A stretch of 50,171 bases of DNA, taken from assembly GCA_031257675.1 (NCBI GenBank), contig JAIROG010000115.1, positions 1 through 50,171 on the forward strand, read 5' to 3'. Made by a program: the position numbers and the translations under genes. Positions 34,001 to 46,848 of this stretch are shown here, in pieces. A model generated the notes under the pieces. That model made no database searches. It was not told the DNA's origin and saw nothing but the letters and a program-made list of their open reading frames with translations. Origin of the DNA: Treponema sp. Lineage in GTDB: Bacteria; Spirochaetota; Spirochaetia; Treponematales; Breznakiellaceae. Numbering within the stretch: position 1 is the stretch's first letter; each line of letters opens with the position of its first letter.

Positions 34001-34582
34001 TTGAATGAGTGGTACTCCGCTCCGGTGTTCCAATCCCCGACCGCCGAACAGATCCGCGAAAAACTGAAAGACGCGGGCGTGTGCAACGTGGATGAAACCC
34101 TTCGCGCCAAGACCTTTTTGCGCGACGGGCGTACGGGCGAGACGTTTGTCCACCCGATCTTCTGCGGCGTGATCTACTTCCTCAAACTGCACCACCTTGT
34201 TGACGACAAGATGCACGCCCGCTCAACGGGGCCTTACTCGCTGGTCACCCAGCAGCCGCTCGGCGGCAAAGCCCAGTTCGGCGGACAGCGACTTGGCGAA
34301 ATGGAAGTCTGGGCGCTGGAAGCCTATGGCGCGGCGAACACGTTGCAAGAGCTTCTCACCATCAAGTCGGATGATATGACCGGACGCTCCAAGGTGTACG
34401 AAGCGATTGTCAAAGGGGAGCCTTCCACCACCGCCGGCGTTCCCGAATCTTTCAACGTGCTTGTGCAGGAACTCCGCGGCCTTGCCATGGATTTGACGAT
34501 TTATGATGATAAGGAGAAGCAGATCCCGCTCACCGAGAAGGATGAAGACCTGATCAACAAGGGCGGCATGAAGAACGGGTAA
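31013..34582 (+). CDS. rpoB: RNA polymerase subunit beta
   Basis: 1189 residues, the catalytic beta subunit. The start is GTG with AGGAGGG five bases upstream. The rifampicin region is clear: [20 protein letters not shown], then [11 protein letters not shown]. Asn500 stands where Escherichia coli has Ser531, the change linked to natural rifampicin resistance of spirochetes. [14 protein letters not shown] (active-site lysines) and the C-terminal block [20 protein letters not shown] are intact. It lacks the large lineage inserts of proteobacteria. rpoC follows after 146 bases. Confidence 0.99.
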   Translation: MVTRDKGRLLIGKDIENGVDSKDVMTMPDLIDIQLCSYERFLQRERLKNHEPLENQGLEEVFRMTFPIESQNGEIVLEYEYYTLDEDEVKLTEQECRQKGLTYALPLKARMILIFQQTGEIRQKDIYMGDIPIMTERGTFIINGAERVVVSQIHRSPGVIFSHEKGVFSSRIIPYRGSWLEFEIDQKKDLIYAKIDRKKRILCTIFLRALGLQTREEIIGAFYKTETIEIKDDRETREKINTRALASAVWIDAEGEDAVDGKKKLYRAGEKMHPHNVDEFLANGVASIEVIDFDAEGSLRSPMLLNCFEREEIKFLTSDRPGVDEPSKEDAINAVYSVIMPGDSITVEAAEKDLMSMFFTSRRYNLGKVGRYKLNKKFDLDTPDTEFTLTKEDIIATVKFLIKVYIGDENIDDIDHMGNRRVRSVGELMANVLKTAFSRMERIVKDRMSLKEVDTIKPQDLISIKPIVAAIKEFFGSSQLSQFMDQVNPLAELTHKRRLNALGPGGLSRDRAGFEVRDVHYTHYGRMCPIETPEGPNIGLIVSLANYTRVNEYGFLESPYRKVERGVATIAVEYLSAMDEDKYYIAQASAKLNVDNSFADAQVSCRRQGDYTTRSPQEIQYMDVSPKQIISVSASLIPFLEHDDANRALMGSNMQRQAVPLVFPEAPIVGTGMEAKCAYDSGVLIKARRSGVAIRVTADEITISPDDGGDEKFVETTEEGLDVYKLIKYQRTNQDTCYNQRPIVKIGGHVEKGQVIADGPATQNGELALGRNVLVGFMPWNGYNYEDSILISQRVVKEDMFTSIHIKEFMTEIRETKLGPEKITRDIPNTSEKTLDCLDAEGIIIVGAKVRAGDILVGKVTPKSETETTPEFKLLNSIFGEKAKDVRDTSLRVPHGIDGTIIEIQRLKRTTGDDLNPGVNEVVKVLIAVKRKLREGDKMAGRHGNKGVVARVLPEEDMPYMEDGTPLDLCLTPLGVPSRMNIGQLLETELGWAGLALNEWYSAPVFQSPTAEQIREKLKDAGVCNVDETLRAKTFLRDGRTGETFVHPIFCGVIYFLKLHHLVDDKMHARSTGPYSLVTQQPLGGKAQFGGQRLGEMEVWALEAYGAANTLQELLTIKSDDMTGRSKVYEAIVKGEPSTTAGVPESFNVLVQELRGLAMDLTIYDDKEKQIPLTEKDEDLINKGGMKNG

Positions 34583-34728
34583 TTCAAGATGCGTTGCGCG
34601 TACCGGGCGTGAATGGAGTCCGCATGCAACCACGTTGTGCTGTGCGCAACCGCGCAGCCAGCCACGCGCAGCCTTGAAATTGAAGAGCCTATTGAAGCGA
34701 TGATAAAAGAAAAAGAAGGAGACATGCC

Positions 34729-39090
<4,362 letters not shown>

Positions 39091-39678
39091 GCGCGGGCTG
39101 GGCGCCAAAAGCGCCCTGATTTCCCCGCCTTTAGCCTAAAGGCGGGGAGCATTGTTTTCCGCAATTATACCGCGAAGGCGGCGAAAAAGCGCGAGGCTCT
39201 TGAAGGCTTCTCGATAAACGCGCAGTCTATAAATCCATGAAATTTGTTCCAAGCTTGTTTCTTGTGGCGGTATAGCATCCTTCCCGCCCTTTATGTCAAC
39301 TATGTGTAACATGAGGCAAAGTTCAGGAGATAATTTTGCGGCATTTACGGCAAAATACGCCGTAACGGCGGCGTGGGGCGTATTCCATCTTTATGTATAC
39401 TCCAGAATGTTCTTTTGAATTATTCGCGGCGAAGATTAAATTTCTTGTATAAGTGTGAATAAATTGTTTGCGGCCGGCGATAGAACGTAAATGGCGTTTC
39501 ATGCCGGTATAAATTTTATTGGGAATAATGCCGGTGTCATTTTTATTTGAAGAAAAATTTGAACAGTCAAAGAAAAATGAAAATGGCGCTTTCAAAAAGA
39601 AATGAGCCTTTGGTAAAAGCCCGAAACGGCGCCGCGCCCTTACGCTCGCCCTGCGGGTGCGCCGCGGCGCATCCGCCG
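39091..39678. other. 588-bp region between two convergent operons
   Basis: It holds the rpoC terminator (39123-39147) and a GC-rich inverted stretch at 39628-39670 just beyond the ftsW stop, a possible terminator on the minus strand. I see no gene: a 90-codon minus-strand frame at 39323-39595 has no family features. The AT-rich middle (39400-39560) shows nothing I can name. Confidence 0.6.
39123..39147 (+). terminator. terminator of the rpoBC operon
   Basis: CCCCGCCTTTA, GCC, TAAAGGCGGGG: 11-bp perfect arms, followed by AGCATTGTTTT. It lies 33 bases after the rpoC stop. Confidence 0.75.
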
Positions 39679-40824
39679 TTACCGTTGCATACTATAGCGC
39701 AGTTCCAATGGAGCGTCCGAAAATCGCGACACATTTACAATCATGCCGCAAATGGCAAGGGACGTGATCAGAGAGGAGCCGCCGGCGGAGAAAAAGGGCA
39801 ACGGTATGCCGGTGGTGGGTACAACCCTTACGATAACCGCAAGGTTTATAAACGTTTGCATGGTGATGATCGTAACATAACTGAACGCCAACAGCCTGCG
39901 GAACACGGTGTCAGCCCTGTACGCGACAAGGTAGCCCTGTACGGCGAACAGCGCAGACAGGCACACAAACATCAAAACGCCCAGAAAACCAAACTCTTTC
40001 GCAAAGGAACTGAAGATAAAGTCAGATTGAACCTCCAACACGCCGGACATATCCCCCTGCCCTAAGCCCTTGCCCCAGAATCCGCCTGAAGCGACCGCGT
40101 TGATGGATTGCTGAACCTGATAGTTGCCGGTGAGCGGTCCCTCACCAGGGTGGAGATAATAGTAAAGGCGGGCAATCCGGTGCGGACGCATCACAACCAT
40201 CGCAAGCGCGATTATTATGGCAAAGACAAAAACGCTGATAAGGTAGCGTTTTTTTACCCCGGCCATGAAGAGAACAAGCCATGCGTTCACCGCCAAGAAC
40301 ACGGCTATGGCAAAGCTGTTTTGAAGCAGAATAATGCAACTGAACAAGGCGCTGACGATCAGGAGCGGCAGTACCGTGCGGCTGAAATTGTCGAGCGCTT
40401 CCTGCTTCCTGTCAAGCATGTGCGCCAGATAAAAAGGCAGGACGATTTTCGCAATCTCGGAAGGTTGAAAACTAAATGCGCCGGGAAACCAGCGGCGCGC
40501 CCCGTTTATCTCACGCCCCCACAGCGCCGGAATGATGTTGAGTGCCAGCGTAATCAGCAGCGCCAGCGACACGAGGGTTTTATGCCTGAGCCGTTCAAGG
40601 TTAAGAAAAATCGCCAGAAAAAAAACAAGCGCGCCTCCGATGCCAAAGCCAAGCTGCCTGCTGATAAAATGAAGCCCTTCCTTCCATGTCTCTTCCGCGT
40701 AATTATAGGAACCCGAATATAGGGTGACAAGCCCCAATCCGAACAGAAGCGCGACGCTTGCCAACAGGATGAAATCCAGCGGCATTTTCTGCGGCTTTTT
40801 TTTCTGGTGTTTTGCTATTTTCAT
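39679..40824 (-). CDS. ftsW: FtsW/RodA-family peptidoglycan polymerase (FtsW by context)
   Basis: A SEDS glycosyltransferase that polymerises lipid II at the septum. It has about ten membrane helices in 381 residues, with the family motifs GARRWFPGAFSFQPSEIAKI, the loop ...SINAVASGGFWGKGLGQG, and VVPTTGIPLPFFSAGGSSLI. Sequence alone cannot separate FtsW from RodA, but it follows murF and mraY in a division cluster. The start overlaps the mraY stop by four bases. It has a short basic N-terminus (KHQKKKPQK). ftsQ, ftsA and ftsZ do not follow. Confidence 0.9.
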   Translation of the reverse strand: MKIAKHQKKKPQKMPLDFILLASVALLFGLGLVTLYSGSYNYAEETWKEGLHFISRQLGFGIGGALVFFLAIFLNLERLRHKTLVSLALLITLALNIIPALWGREINGARRWFPGAFSFQPSEIAKIVLPFYLAHMLDRKQEALDNFSRTVLPLLIVSALFSCIILLQNSFAIAVFLAVNAWLVLFMAGVKKRYLISVFVFAIIIALAMVVMRPHRIARLYYYLHPGEGPLTGNYQVQQSINAVASGGFWGKGLGQGDMSGVLEVQSDFIFSSFAKEFGFLGVLMFVCLSALFAVQGYLVAYRADTVFRRLLAFSYVTIITMQTFINLAVIVRVVPTTGIPLPFFSAGGSSLITSLAICGMIVNVSRFSDAPLELRYSMQR

Positions 40825-41900
40825 TGTATTTTTAATGTAGACAGCGCTATTATAGCAAACAAGCCGCCTAATATCCAGAACCGTATGACGACCTTTGTTT
40901 CGTCCCAGCCGGACTTTTCAAAATGGTGATGAATGGGCGCCATGAGAAACACCCGTTTCTTCCTGATTTTATACGACAGCACCTGTAGGATGACGGACGC
41001 CGCTTCCAAAACAAACACTCCGCCTATGATAAGCGCCACAATTTCTTTCTTTATAATAAGGGAAATGACCGCAATGACGCCGCCCAAAGAAAGCGCCCCC
41101 ACATCGCCCATGAACACTTCCGCAGGGTGGGCGTTGAACCACAGGAAGCCAACGCATGCGCCTACAGCCGCAAGGCAGAACACCGTAACGTCGCCCGCGC
41201 CCTGTATGAACGGTATGCCCAGATACGCTGAATAATCGGCGCGTCCTGAAAGGTACGAGAGCAGCGCCAAGGCGATGAACACAAAGAGAAGCAGCCCCGC
41301 GGCAAGTCCGTCAAGTCCGTCCGAGAGGTTCACCGCGTTGGATTCGCCTACGATGAGCAGTACGGCGAAAGGTATCCACAACACGCCCAGATCGCATACG
41401 GGATTCTTGAAAAACGGGAGGTACAGAAGCGTGGTCTCCTCATTTCTTGAGAAATAGAGGATAAGCGTTACGGCAATGGCGACGGCGAACTGCCCGATCA
41501 ATTTCGTCCGCGCTGAAAGCCCGTCCGAATTGTGTTTTGTCACTTTGAGGTAGTCGTCCAGAAACCCGATAAGCCCCAGCGCGACAAAGGAGCCGGTAAT
41601 GATCCAAATGTGCGGGTTCTCAAAATCCTGCCATAGCAAGGTGGAAATGATCATGGAAAGAATAATGAGAACGCCTCCCATAGTCGGGGTTCCCGCCTTC
41701 TTGAGGTGCGTTTCCGGACCGTCCGAGCGGATCGTCTGCCCCACTTTCAGCCGTTTGAGCGCCTCAATGATGCGGGGCCCGGCCATGTAGCAGATAAGCA
41801 ATGTGGTCAGCGCCGCGTAAGCCGCTCGAAAGGTGAGGTATTGAAACACATTAAAAGGCGTGAAATATTTTACAAGCGGATATAAAAATTCTAAAAACAT
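40821..41900 (-). CDS. mraY: phospho-N-acetylmuramoyl-pentapeptide transferase MraY
   Basis: It transfers phospho-MurNAc-pentapeptide to undecaprenyl phosphate, giving lipid I. 359 residues with ten helices and the motifs HLKKAGTPTMGGVLI, FLDDYLKV (catalytic Asp pair), NLSDGLDGLAAGL and MAPIHHHFEKSGWDETKVV. All are complete. It lies 41 bases after murF and is coupled to ftsW. Confidence 0.98.
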   Translation of the reverse strand: MFLEFLYPLVKYFTPFNVFQYLTFRAAYAALTTLLICYMAGPRIIEALKRLKVGQTIRSDGPETHLKKAGTPTMGGVLIILSMIISTLLWQDFENPHIWIITGSFVALGLIGFLDDYLKVTKHNSDGLSARTKLIGQFAVAIAVTLILYFSRNEETTLLYLPFFKNPVCDLGVLWIPFAVLLIVGESNAVNLSDGLDGLAAGLLLFVFIALALLSYLSGRADYSAYLGIPFIQGAGDVTVFCLAAVGACVGFLWFNAHPAEVFMGDVGALSLGGVIAVISLIIKKEIVALIIGGVFVLEAASVILQVLSYKIRKKRVFLMAPIHHHFEKSGWDETKVVIRFWILGGLFAIIALSTLKIQ

Positions 41901-41941
41901 ATTTATTCCTTACATAAATCCGGCGATAGGTAGAGTATAAT

Positions 41942-43357
41942 TTACCCGCGTTCCGCTGTCAACGCCGCCGCAAGCCGCTCCAGAGCGCATGCGCGCGAGC
42001 CTTTAAGCAGAACCAGATCGCCTTTCTGTATGTCCCGCGCCGCCGAATCTATTAATTCTGTTACATTCTCCGTAAAAAAGAAAGGTTTCCTTCCCGGGTT
42101 TTCATTTTCTTCAAATTTTTCAAGAATATCGGCCGCCGCCCGTGTTTCCGCGCCGAAAAGGTACACGCCATCAGCCTGAGAGTTGGCGAGCAAACGCCCT
42201 ATCTGCGCGTGAGCGGCTTCAGAATATGCGCCTAGTTCCAGCATTGAGCCGATGACGTAGATGCGCCTGCCGCTCCACGCGACGCCGTCGCAAAACGCAA
42301 TTGCCGCGGCCGTTGAGGAGGGATTCGCGTTGTAACAGTCCTGAATGATGGTGGCGCCGCCCCGCCGGATGATTTCGCTTCTGCCGAAAAGGGGTTTCAC
42401 AGACTCCAGCCCCTTTTTTATGGACGAAGCCGCAATGCCGGCTTCTTTCGCTATGGCTACGGCGGCAAGCGCGTTTTTTAGGTTGTGCGTTCCGGGCAGG
42501 GGAAAGCGGATGCGCTCCCCGTCAAGCTCAAGCTCCGCGCCCTCAAGCCCCAAACTGGTCGCGGGACACGCGGTTTCGTAAAACACGGCCTTTCCGTTGA
42601 CATCACGGGAAAGAAAATCGCGGAACGCATCGGAAGCCGGAATAAGCGCGGTTTCTTTGCCGGTGAAACCGGAAAAAACGGCTTTTTTTTCAGCGGCTAT
42701 GGCTTCCAGAGAACCCAACATGCCGATATGCGCCTCGCCTATGTTGGTGATAAGCGCGATATGGGGCTTAAGTACGCGGCTCAACTCGCGGATTTCTCCG
42801 GCGCGGTTCATGCCCATCTCAAAAACGCCAACCTCATCTCCGTCTCTCACTTCAAACACCGAGAGCGGAAGTCCGGTCTCCGAGTTGAGGTTGCCCTTGT
42901 TCATCACGACTTTTTTTTCATGCGAGATGATCGCGCCGGCAATTTCTTTGACGGTTGTTTTGCCGGAGGAGCCGGTGACGCCGATTTTGAGCAAACCGGG
43001 AAATTGCTCAAGATACGCCCTCGCCGCGTCCTGGAGCGCGCGCAACGTGTTGTCCACCGCAAAGAGAATCGCGCCGTATTGCCGGGCGACCGCTTTCAAG
43101 CCGGACATCTCGCCGGAGAGCTTCGCTTTTTCAACAAGAGCCGCGCCCGCGCCTTGTTTGAAAGCCGCTTCCGCGTACCGGTGGCCGTCTTGCAACGTTC
43201 CGGCAAGGCACACGAACAGGGCGCCGGCGCTACAGGCGCGTGAATCGATGCGCACCGATGAAAAACCCGCGTCTTCCGGCGCCGCCTCCTGCGCGGTCCC
43301 GATCATCACGGCGTCAGGCAACGCCGCGCATAACCTTCTGAAGGTCATGAGGTTCAC
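41942..43357 (-). CDS. murF: UDP-MurNAc-tripeptide:D-Ala-D-Ala ligase MurF
   Basis: It adds D-Ala-D-Ala to the muropeptide precursor using ATP. 471 residues: N-terminal substrate domain, P-loop GVTGSSGKTTVKE with the lysine at 133, the MNKGNLNSETGLPLSVFEV block, EMGMNRAGEI, and a C-terminal domain with QDCYNANPSS. The GTG start at 43357 is three bases after the ftsL stop, and AAGGAAAA lies within the ftsL end; ATG at codon four is an alternative. murE and murD are not in this cluster. Confidence 0.97.
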   Translation of the reverse strand: MNLMTFRRLCAALPDAVMIGTAQEAAPEDAGFSSVRIDSRACSAGALFVCLAGTLQDGHRYAEAAFKQGAGAALVEKAKLSGEMSGLKAVARQYGAILFAVDNTLRALQDAARAYLEQFPGLLKIGVTGSSGKTTVKEIAGAIISHEKKVVMNKGNLNSETGLPLSVFEVRDGDEVGVFEMGMNRAGEIRELSRVLKPHIALITNIGEAHIGMLGSLEAIAAEKKAVFSGFTGKETALIPASDAFRDFLSRDVNGKAVFYETACPATSLGLEGAELELDGERIRFPLPGTHNLKNALAAVAIAKEAGIAASSIKKGLESVKPLFGRSEIIRRGGATIIQDCYNANPSSTAAAIAFCDGVAWSGRRIYVIGSMLELGAYSEAAHAQIGRLLANSQADGVYLFGAETRAAADILEKFEENENPGRKPFFFTENVTELIDSAARDIQKGDLVLLKGSRACALERLAAALTAERG

Positions 43358-43360
43358 CGG

Positions 43361-43642
43361 CTATTTTCCTTGATATATCTGCACCTGGATAATATTTTCA
43401 GGCGGTATTTTTTCCAGCTTCATCCGTTTTGCCGCGGCCTCGATTCTTTCTACGGACGTATAGGAGGCGCCGCCCGCAATGAGGCGTTTTGACGCATTTA
43501 TCCACTGTTCCTGATCTTTTTCAAGCCGGGATATTTCTTTATCGACCGAGTTGTACCGGTTCGCCTGCCACACTACAGCCGCAAAAAACAAAGGAATCGT
43601 AATAATAAAAAAAAACGCCAAAATTTTAAAGGTGAATTTCAC
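43361..43642 (-). CDS. ftsL: FtsL-like cell-division protein
   Basis: A 93-residue single-pass protein: a membrane helix near 6-25 (ILAFFFIITIPLFFAAVVW), then a coiled coil (YNSVDKEISRLEKDQEQWIN) and a short outer part ending VQIYQGK. Size, topology and place directly after rsmH fit FtsL, whose sequence is poorly conserved. I chose GTG 43642, which has AGGAG six bases upstream and begins 25 bases after rsmH. A longer in-frame reading would run deep into rsmH and is unlikely. No ftsI lies between it and murF. Confidence 0.72.
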   Translation of the reverse strand: MKFTFKILAFFFIITIPLFFAAVVWQANRYNSVDKEISRLEKDQEQWINASKRLIAGGASYTSVERIEAAAKRMKLEKIPPENIIQVQIYQGK

Positions 43643-43667
43643 AACCTTCTCCTTATCCCAAATTTTC

Positions 43668-44597
43668 TCAATCAGATTCAGATGTTCCCATTTTCTCCAC
43701 AACTCGTAAAAGAGCGCTCCGCGAGGGGGCGTTCGCCCGTATTTCTTCCAGGCTAGGAGCGACCGCTTTTTTGGTGACAAGCCGTCCAGAACCATTTTTC
43801 GCCAGCTCTCTGAAATAATTTTTGACCGCTCTCGATTCCAGCGAGTGGAAGGAGATGACCCCCAGCCGCCCCCTGTTCCGCAACGCTGACCATGCGGATT
43901 CCAGCAAGGGGCGCAAGCCCGAAAGCTCGCCGTTCACTTCGATCCGCAACGCCTGAAACGTCTTTGTCGCCGGATGCGTCGCGCCGTACCGGTAGTGGGG
44001 AGGCGCCGAACGCGCCGCAATGTCCGCAAGCCGCTTCGATGTGGCGATGGGTTCCCGCGCCCGCGCCTCAACAATGGCGCGGGCTATCCGTCTTGAATAA
44101 CGCTCTTCCGCGTTGTTGTACAGTAAGCCGGCCAACTCTTTTTCCGGCAGCCGCGCTATGATGTCCGCCGCGGTTTGCCCTTCCGAGGGGTCGATGCGCA
44201 TGTCAAGCGGCTCATCCTTCGCAAAGCTGAACCCCCGCCCTGACTGCGCGTAATGGTAGAGGCTTACGCCCAAATCAATGAACACGATGTCGAACTTTTC
44301 AATCTCAAACCGCATGAGCGGCGCCTGCGGCTTCGCCAGTTGCGCGAAAAAGTCCTGCGACCTGCCGCGATAAAAGCGCGCCCGCGCGCCAAAGCGTTCA
44401 AGCCGTTTTTTCGCTATTTCCTGTATTGACTCATCAGCGTCAATTCCGATAATCTGTAAATCAGGAAAACGCTCCAAAAAGGCTTCGGTATGACCGGCTT
44501 CCCCAAGCGTCGCGTCGCACATCACTTCGCCGCTTGAGCGGGGGGCAAGGAGCGAGAGCGTTTCTTCCAGCAAGACCGGCGTGTGGGCGACATCCAT
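43668..44597 (-). CDS. rsmH: 16S rRNA m4C1402 methyltransferase RsmH
   Basis: 309 residues. It methylates C1402 of 16S rRNA using SAM. Motifs: HTPVLLEETLSLL at the start, the SAM loop CDATLGEAGHTEAFL, GIDADESIQEIAKKRL, DLGVSLYHYAQSGRGFSFAK, DEPLDMRID, and LGVISFHSLESRAVKNYF. The length fits. It heads the division cluster, but mraZ, which usually comes first, is missing. The start is divergent from the gene at 44734, so both use the 136-bp region between. Confidence 0.97.
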   Translation of the reverse strand: MDVAHTPVLLEETLSLLAPRSSGEVMCDATLGEAGHTEAFLERFPDLQIIGIDADESIQEIAKKRLERFGARARFYRGRSQDFFAQLAKPQAPLMRFEIEKFDIVFIDLGVSLYHYAQSGRGFSFAKDEPLDMRIDPSEGQTAADIIARLPEKELAGLLYNNAEERYSRRIARAIVEARAREPIATSKRLADIAARSAPPHYRYGATHPATKTFQALRIEVNGELSGLRPLLESAWSALRNRGRLGVISFHSLESRAVKNYFRELAKNGSGRLVTKKAVAPSLEEIRANAPSRSALLRVVEKMGTSESD

Positions 44598-44671
44598 AAA
44601 AATCCGTATATTAATTGTAATTCACCACGCGATAATGTCAATGACGTTTGCCGCTATAAATGACATAATTC

Positions 44672-44699
44672 TTGATTATTTATATAATTATGCTATACA
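44672..44699 (+). promoter_or_regulatory. promoter of the 44734 gene
   Basis: TTGATT, 16-bp spacer, TATACA, with TGC before the -10 (extended -10). The start is 35 bases downstream with GGAGGGGAGC as ribosome site. Confidence 0.55.
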
Positions 44700-44733
44700 T
44701 GCGTTAAGAGATGCGGGAAAAGGGGAGGGGAGC

Positions 44734-45435
44734 ATGGAAAGGGAAAGCGCCCTTCATCACGCGCTTAAAATTCAGTACGCGGGCGTTGACGGAAAGACCG
44801 AAGCGGCCGTCAAATGCGGCGGACGCGAGGGCGGCGTGAGAACGTATATCTGCGACGGCGTCACCGGCGCGGGCGAAATAATCGAAGTTCAAACGGGCAG
44901 TTTCGCGCCTCTCAAAGAAAAGATGCAGGCGCTTTCGCGCGAATATAGGGTCCGCGTCATTCACCCTATTGTTCTGCGCAAGCATATAGAGCTTTATAAA
45001 GAAGACGGCGCCGTCGTCCGGGCGCGGAAAAGTCCGGCGGCGGGCGGCAAATGGGATGTGTTCAAGGCGCTGGTACATGGCTGGGAAATCGCGGCGCTGG
45101 ACAATGTTTGCATAGAGCTTGCCTTTGTTGACATAGCCGAAACGCGGATTGACGATGGTCGAGGATCGTGGCGGCGCAAGGGCGTCAGCATTGCGGACAA
45201 GCGGCTTCTCGCCTTCCGCGCGTCCATTGCGCTGCGGAAAAAAGCGGACTACCTGCAATTCGCGCCTTTTGCGCCGGAAGAGCGGTGGACCGCCGCGGAT
45301 TTGGCGAGGAGCGCAAAGATCAGGCTTCCGCTTGCGCAAAAAACAGTATTTGTATTGACCAAATTGAATGTCATTGCGCGGATCGGGAAAAAAGGCGTGG
45401 CGTGGGTGTACTCACACTTCCAAAGCGGCTTTTAA
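44734..45435 (+). CDS. uncharacterised protein, possible PD-(D/E)XK fold plus winged helix
   Basis: 233 residues with no family I can name. Residues 37-56 read TYICDGVTGAGEIIEVQTGS: Asp41 followed by Glu51-Val-Gln53 after a strand is the spacing of a PD-(D/E)XK nuclease core in its ExQ form, with Glu4 and the helix HHALKIQYA before it. Residues 68-80 (SREYRVRVIHPIV) would be the next strand. The C-terminal 45 residues (RWTAADLARSAKIRLPLAQK, TVFVLTKLNVIARIG) look like a winged helix. Together they suggest a DNA-acting or DNA-binding protein. The ATG has GGAGGGGAGC directly upstream; earlier in-frame codons lack support. Its end overlaps hisS by 24 bases. Confidence 0.78.
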   Translation: MERESALHHALKIQYAGVDGKTEAAVKCGGREGGVRTYICDGVTGAGEIIEVQTGSFAPLKEKMQALSREYRVRVIHPIVLRKHIELYKEDGAVVRARKSPAAGGKWDVFKALVHGWEIAALDNVCIELAFVDIAETRIDDGRGSWRRKGVSIADKRLLAFRASIALRKKADYLQFAPFAPEERWTAADLARSAKIRLPLAQKTVFVLTKLNVIARIGKKGVAWVYSHFQSGF

Positions 45436-46731
45436 CCGCGACACGGCTTCTTCCATTGACAGAGGTGCGCTGTTTTCCCGCGTCGCCAAATTCCGCAGCA
45501 CAAGTTTCCCGCGCAACGGGCTGTCTTCTGGCGGAATGATCAGCCACTCCATGCCTTTCTTTTCCGCGGACATGCACTGTTTGGCGAGCTTCTCGCGGGT
45601 GAAGAAAACTTCGCAGGCAAGCCCCGCGTTCCGAAAACATCCGGCTATGGCTTGATACGCGCCCGCGTCCGATTCTTTTAGGCATACGACCGCTATGCGG
45701 GCGTAGGAGGTCTTTTGCTCCAGCCTGCCGAGCGCTTCAAGCGCGGCTATGAGCCTGTCCAGCCCGATGGACGTTCCCACTCCGCTTACGCTCTCTTTGG
45801 AATACAGGCTTGCGAGGTTGTCGTAGCGTCCGCCGGAACAGATGGAGCCTATTTCCGGCATGTCGTTGAGGAAGGTTTCGTATACGATGCCGGTGTAGTA
45901 GTCCAGCCCCCGCGTGATGGACGGGTCAAGGATGCAAGCGCCACCGGCGCTGTCAGCGGCGGCGGCGTGTTGGAGCATATAGGTTCGAATATCCGCGAGC
46001 CGTTCTGATTCGGGCGATGGTCCGCCTGAAAGCTCAATGAGACGCGCCAAAACGTCTTCAAAACCGCCTTTCGCTTCGATAAATTGCAGTATTTTTTCCG
46101 CCTTGTCGCCCGCGACGCCGGAAAGCTGTTCTACAACCGCGTTCCGTCCGATTTTAGCGGATTTATCCACCAAGCGCAGAATATCCACGGATTTGTCAAG
46201 CAGTCCGAGCGTCGCAAGAAACCGGTTGAAGAGTCCGCGGTGATTGAGGCGTATGGCGACGTCTCCCGCGCCTATGGCTTTGAAGGTCTCACGCATGACC
46301 AAAAGAATTTCAAAATCGCTTGCCGGAGAATTTGAGCCGACAATATCAACGTCGCACTGGGTGAACTCGCGGTACCTGCCCCGCTGGGTGTTCTCGCCGC
46401 GCCACACCTTGGCAATGTGGTACCGCTTGAAGGGCAACGTGATTTCAGCGCGGTGCGCGGCGATGAAGCGCGCGAAAGGCACGGTGAGGTCGAATCTGAG
46501 CGCGACATCGCGCCCTCCGTTGTCGGTAAACCGGTAGACCTGCTTCTCGGTTTCCCCGCCGCCTTTGCCGAGCAAAATTTCGGCGTATTCAAGGGCGGGC
46601 GTGTCAATCGGCGCGAACCCGAATGATCTGAAAGACGCTTCAATCCTCTCAATGAGCGCCCGCCGCCTAATTTCAGCGGCGGGCGGAAAATCCCGAAACC
46701 CTTTTAATACACGCGGTTCAATGATATTCAT
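45412..46731 (-). CDS. hisS: histidyl-tRNA synthetase
   Basis: 439 residues, class II synthetase. Motif 1 region near 50, motif 2 FKRYHIAKVWRGENTQRGRY followed by REFTQCDVDIVG, the His-specific blocks LDYYTGIVYETF and CSGGRYD, motif 3 GVGTSIGLDRL, and a C-terminal anticodon-binding domain (ARIAVVCLKESDAGAYQAIA). It is complete. It stands alone on the minus strand. Its 3' end overlaps the convergent gene by 24 bases. Confidence 0.97.
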   Translation of the reverse strand: MNIIEPRVLKGFRDFPPAAEIRRRALIERIEASFRSFGFAPIDTPALEYAEILLGKGGGETEKQVYRFTDNGGRDVALRFDLTVPFARFIAAHRAEITLPFKRYHIAKVWRGENTQRGRYREFTQCDVDIVGSNSPASDFEILLVMRETFKAIGAGDVAIRLNHRGLFNRFLATLGLLDKSVDILRLVDKSAKIGRNAVVEQLSGVAGDKAEKILQFIEAKGGFEDVLARLIELSGGPSPESERLADIRTYMLQHAAAADSAGGACILDPSITRGLDYYTGIVYETFLNDMPEIGSICSGGRYDNLASLYSKESVSGVGTSIGLDRLIAALEALGRLEQKTSYARIAVVCLKESDAGAYQAIAGCFRNAGLACEVFFTREKLAKQCMSAEKKGMEWLIIPPEDSPLRGKLVLRNLATRENSAPLSMEEAVSRLKAALEV

Positions 46732-46798
46732 AGTGGAGCGAGTGTAGCGTACTTATCCGTTTTTTTCAATGGAGCGCAGGCGGCGACGCTGCGGGCAT

Positions 46799-46828
46799 AA
46801 AAAAAGCCCCCGCGAGGGGGCTTTTTTA
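46799..46828. terminator. bidirectional intrinsic terminator
   Basis: A-run, GCCCCC, GCGA, GGGGGC, T-run. On the minus strand it ends the porin-like gene 21 bases after its stop, and shields hisS. Confidence 0.85.
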
Positions 46829-46848
46829 TAAACGTCTAGAACAAACAA

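Noticed and set aside
32822-34216. 464-codon minus-strand frame inside rpoB
   Set aside because: It is a mirror frame of the highly biased rpoB coding sequence; similar but shorter ones occur opposite rpoC.
39323-39595. 90-codon minus-strand frame between rpoC and ftsW
   Set aside because: No ribosome site, no promoter and no family similarity that I can see.
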